Below are positions 63,998-64,000 of a stretch of 64,000 nt of DNA, one piece after another. The position numbers were made by a program, and so were the translations under genes. Below the pieces are notes generated by a model. That model did not search any database. It had not been told where the DNA came from and saw only the letters and a list, made by a program, of their open reading frames with translations. The stretch is from NCBI RefSeq assembly GCF_000720455.1, contig NZ_JOAK01000013.1:84488-148487 (forward strand), given 5' to 3'. Origin of the DNA: Streptomyces virginiae (lineage in GTDB: Bacteria > Actinomycetota > Actinomycetes > Streptomycetales > Streptomycetaceae). The number at the start of each line of letters is the position of its first letter. The first letter of the stretch is position 1.

Positions 63998-64000
63998 TTC

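Overview
The window is chromosomal DNA of a Streptomyces or very close relative. Supporting this are the very high GC content, frequent GTG and TTG starts, GTGA and ATGA stop/start overlaps, and a gene set typical of the genus: BldD, the actinobacterial integration host factor sIHF, a helicase-dead PriA, a PyrR-led pyr operon and an AfsR-like NB-ARC protein. No rRNA, tRNA, CRISPR array or transposase was seen.

Layout. 1-5250: ruvB, then yajC-secD-secF (protein export accessory complex) and apt. 5443-9205: rel (ppGpp), convergent with a DUF349 gene. 9394-16214: membrane cyclophilin, an MBL-fold hydrolase coupled to hisS, VKOR, rarA, a secreted HNH nuclease and a DUF2470 protein. A good IdeR/DmdR1-type iron box lies between the DUF2470 gene and rpsD. 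16270-25205: rpsD, a STAND/NB-ARC ATPase, two small membrane proteins leading into alaS-ruvX, and mltG. 25212-29703: aroE, then the tightly coupled aroC-aroK-aroB-aroQ shikimate operon. 29796-32884: a P-loop kinase-like gene, a divergent M24 protein, efp and nusB. 33074-33574: bldD on the minus strand, with an exact match to the BldD operator consensus over its own promoter. 33862-43926: pyrR-pyrB-pyrC-(PH-like)-carA-carB-pyrD-pyrF, with a PyrR recognition loop against the pyrR Shine-Dalgarno. 44242-53952: sIHF, gmk, rpoZ, coaBC, metK, priA, a small HTH gene, fmt and rsmB. Many of the housekeeping units end in near-perfect GC hairpins.

54116-64000 is an accessory region that looks like a WXG100/type VII-associated polymorphic toxin locus. 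One operon encodes a small WXG-like protein, a DUF1023 alpha/beta hydrolase and a lipoprotein. A second encodes a DUF6507-like protein, a 741-residue modular toxin with a C-terminal CdiA-like PD-(D/E)xK nuclease module, and an overlapping pentapeptide-repeat protein that is the best candidate immunity factor. Downstream come a gene broken by a one-base change in a G-run, two 95-residue paralogues (possible immunity proteins) flanking a DUF6177-like gene, and decayed coding remnants. No secretion ATPase (EccC/EssC) is in the window. This region is the best place to look for something undescribed.

Assignments are from reading translations and motifs by eye. No database search was run, so family names such as DUF6507, DUF6167 and DUF6177 are recognition calls of moderate confidence.
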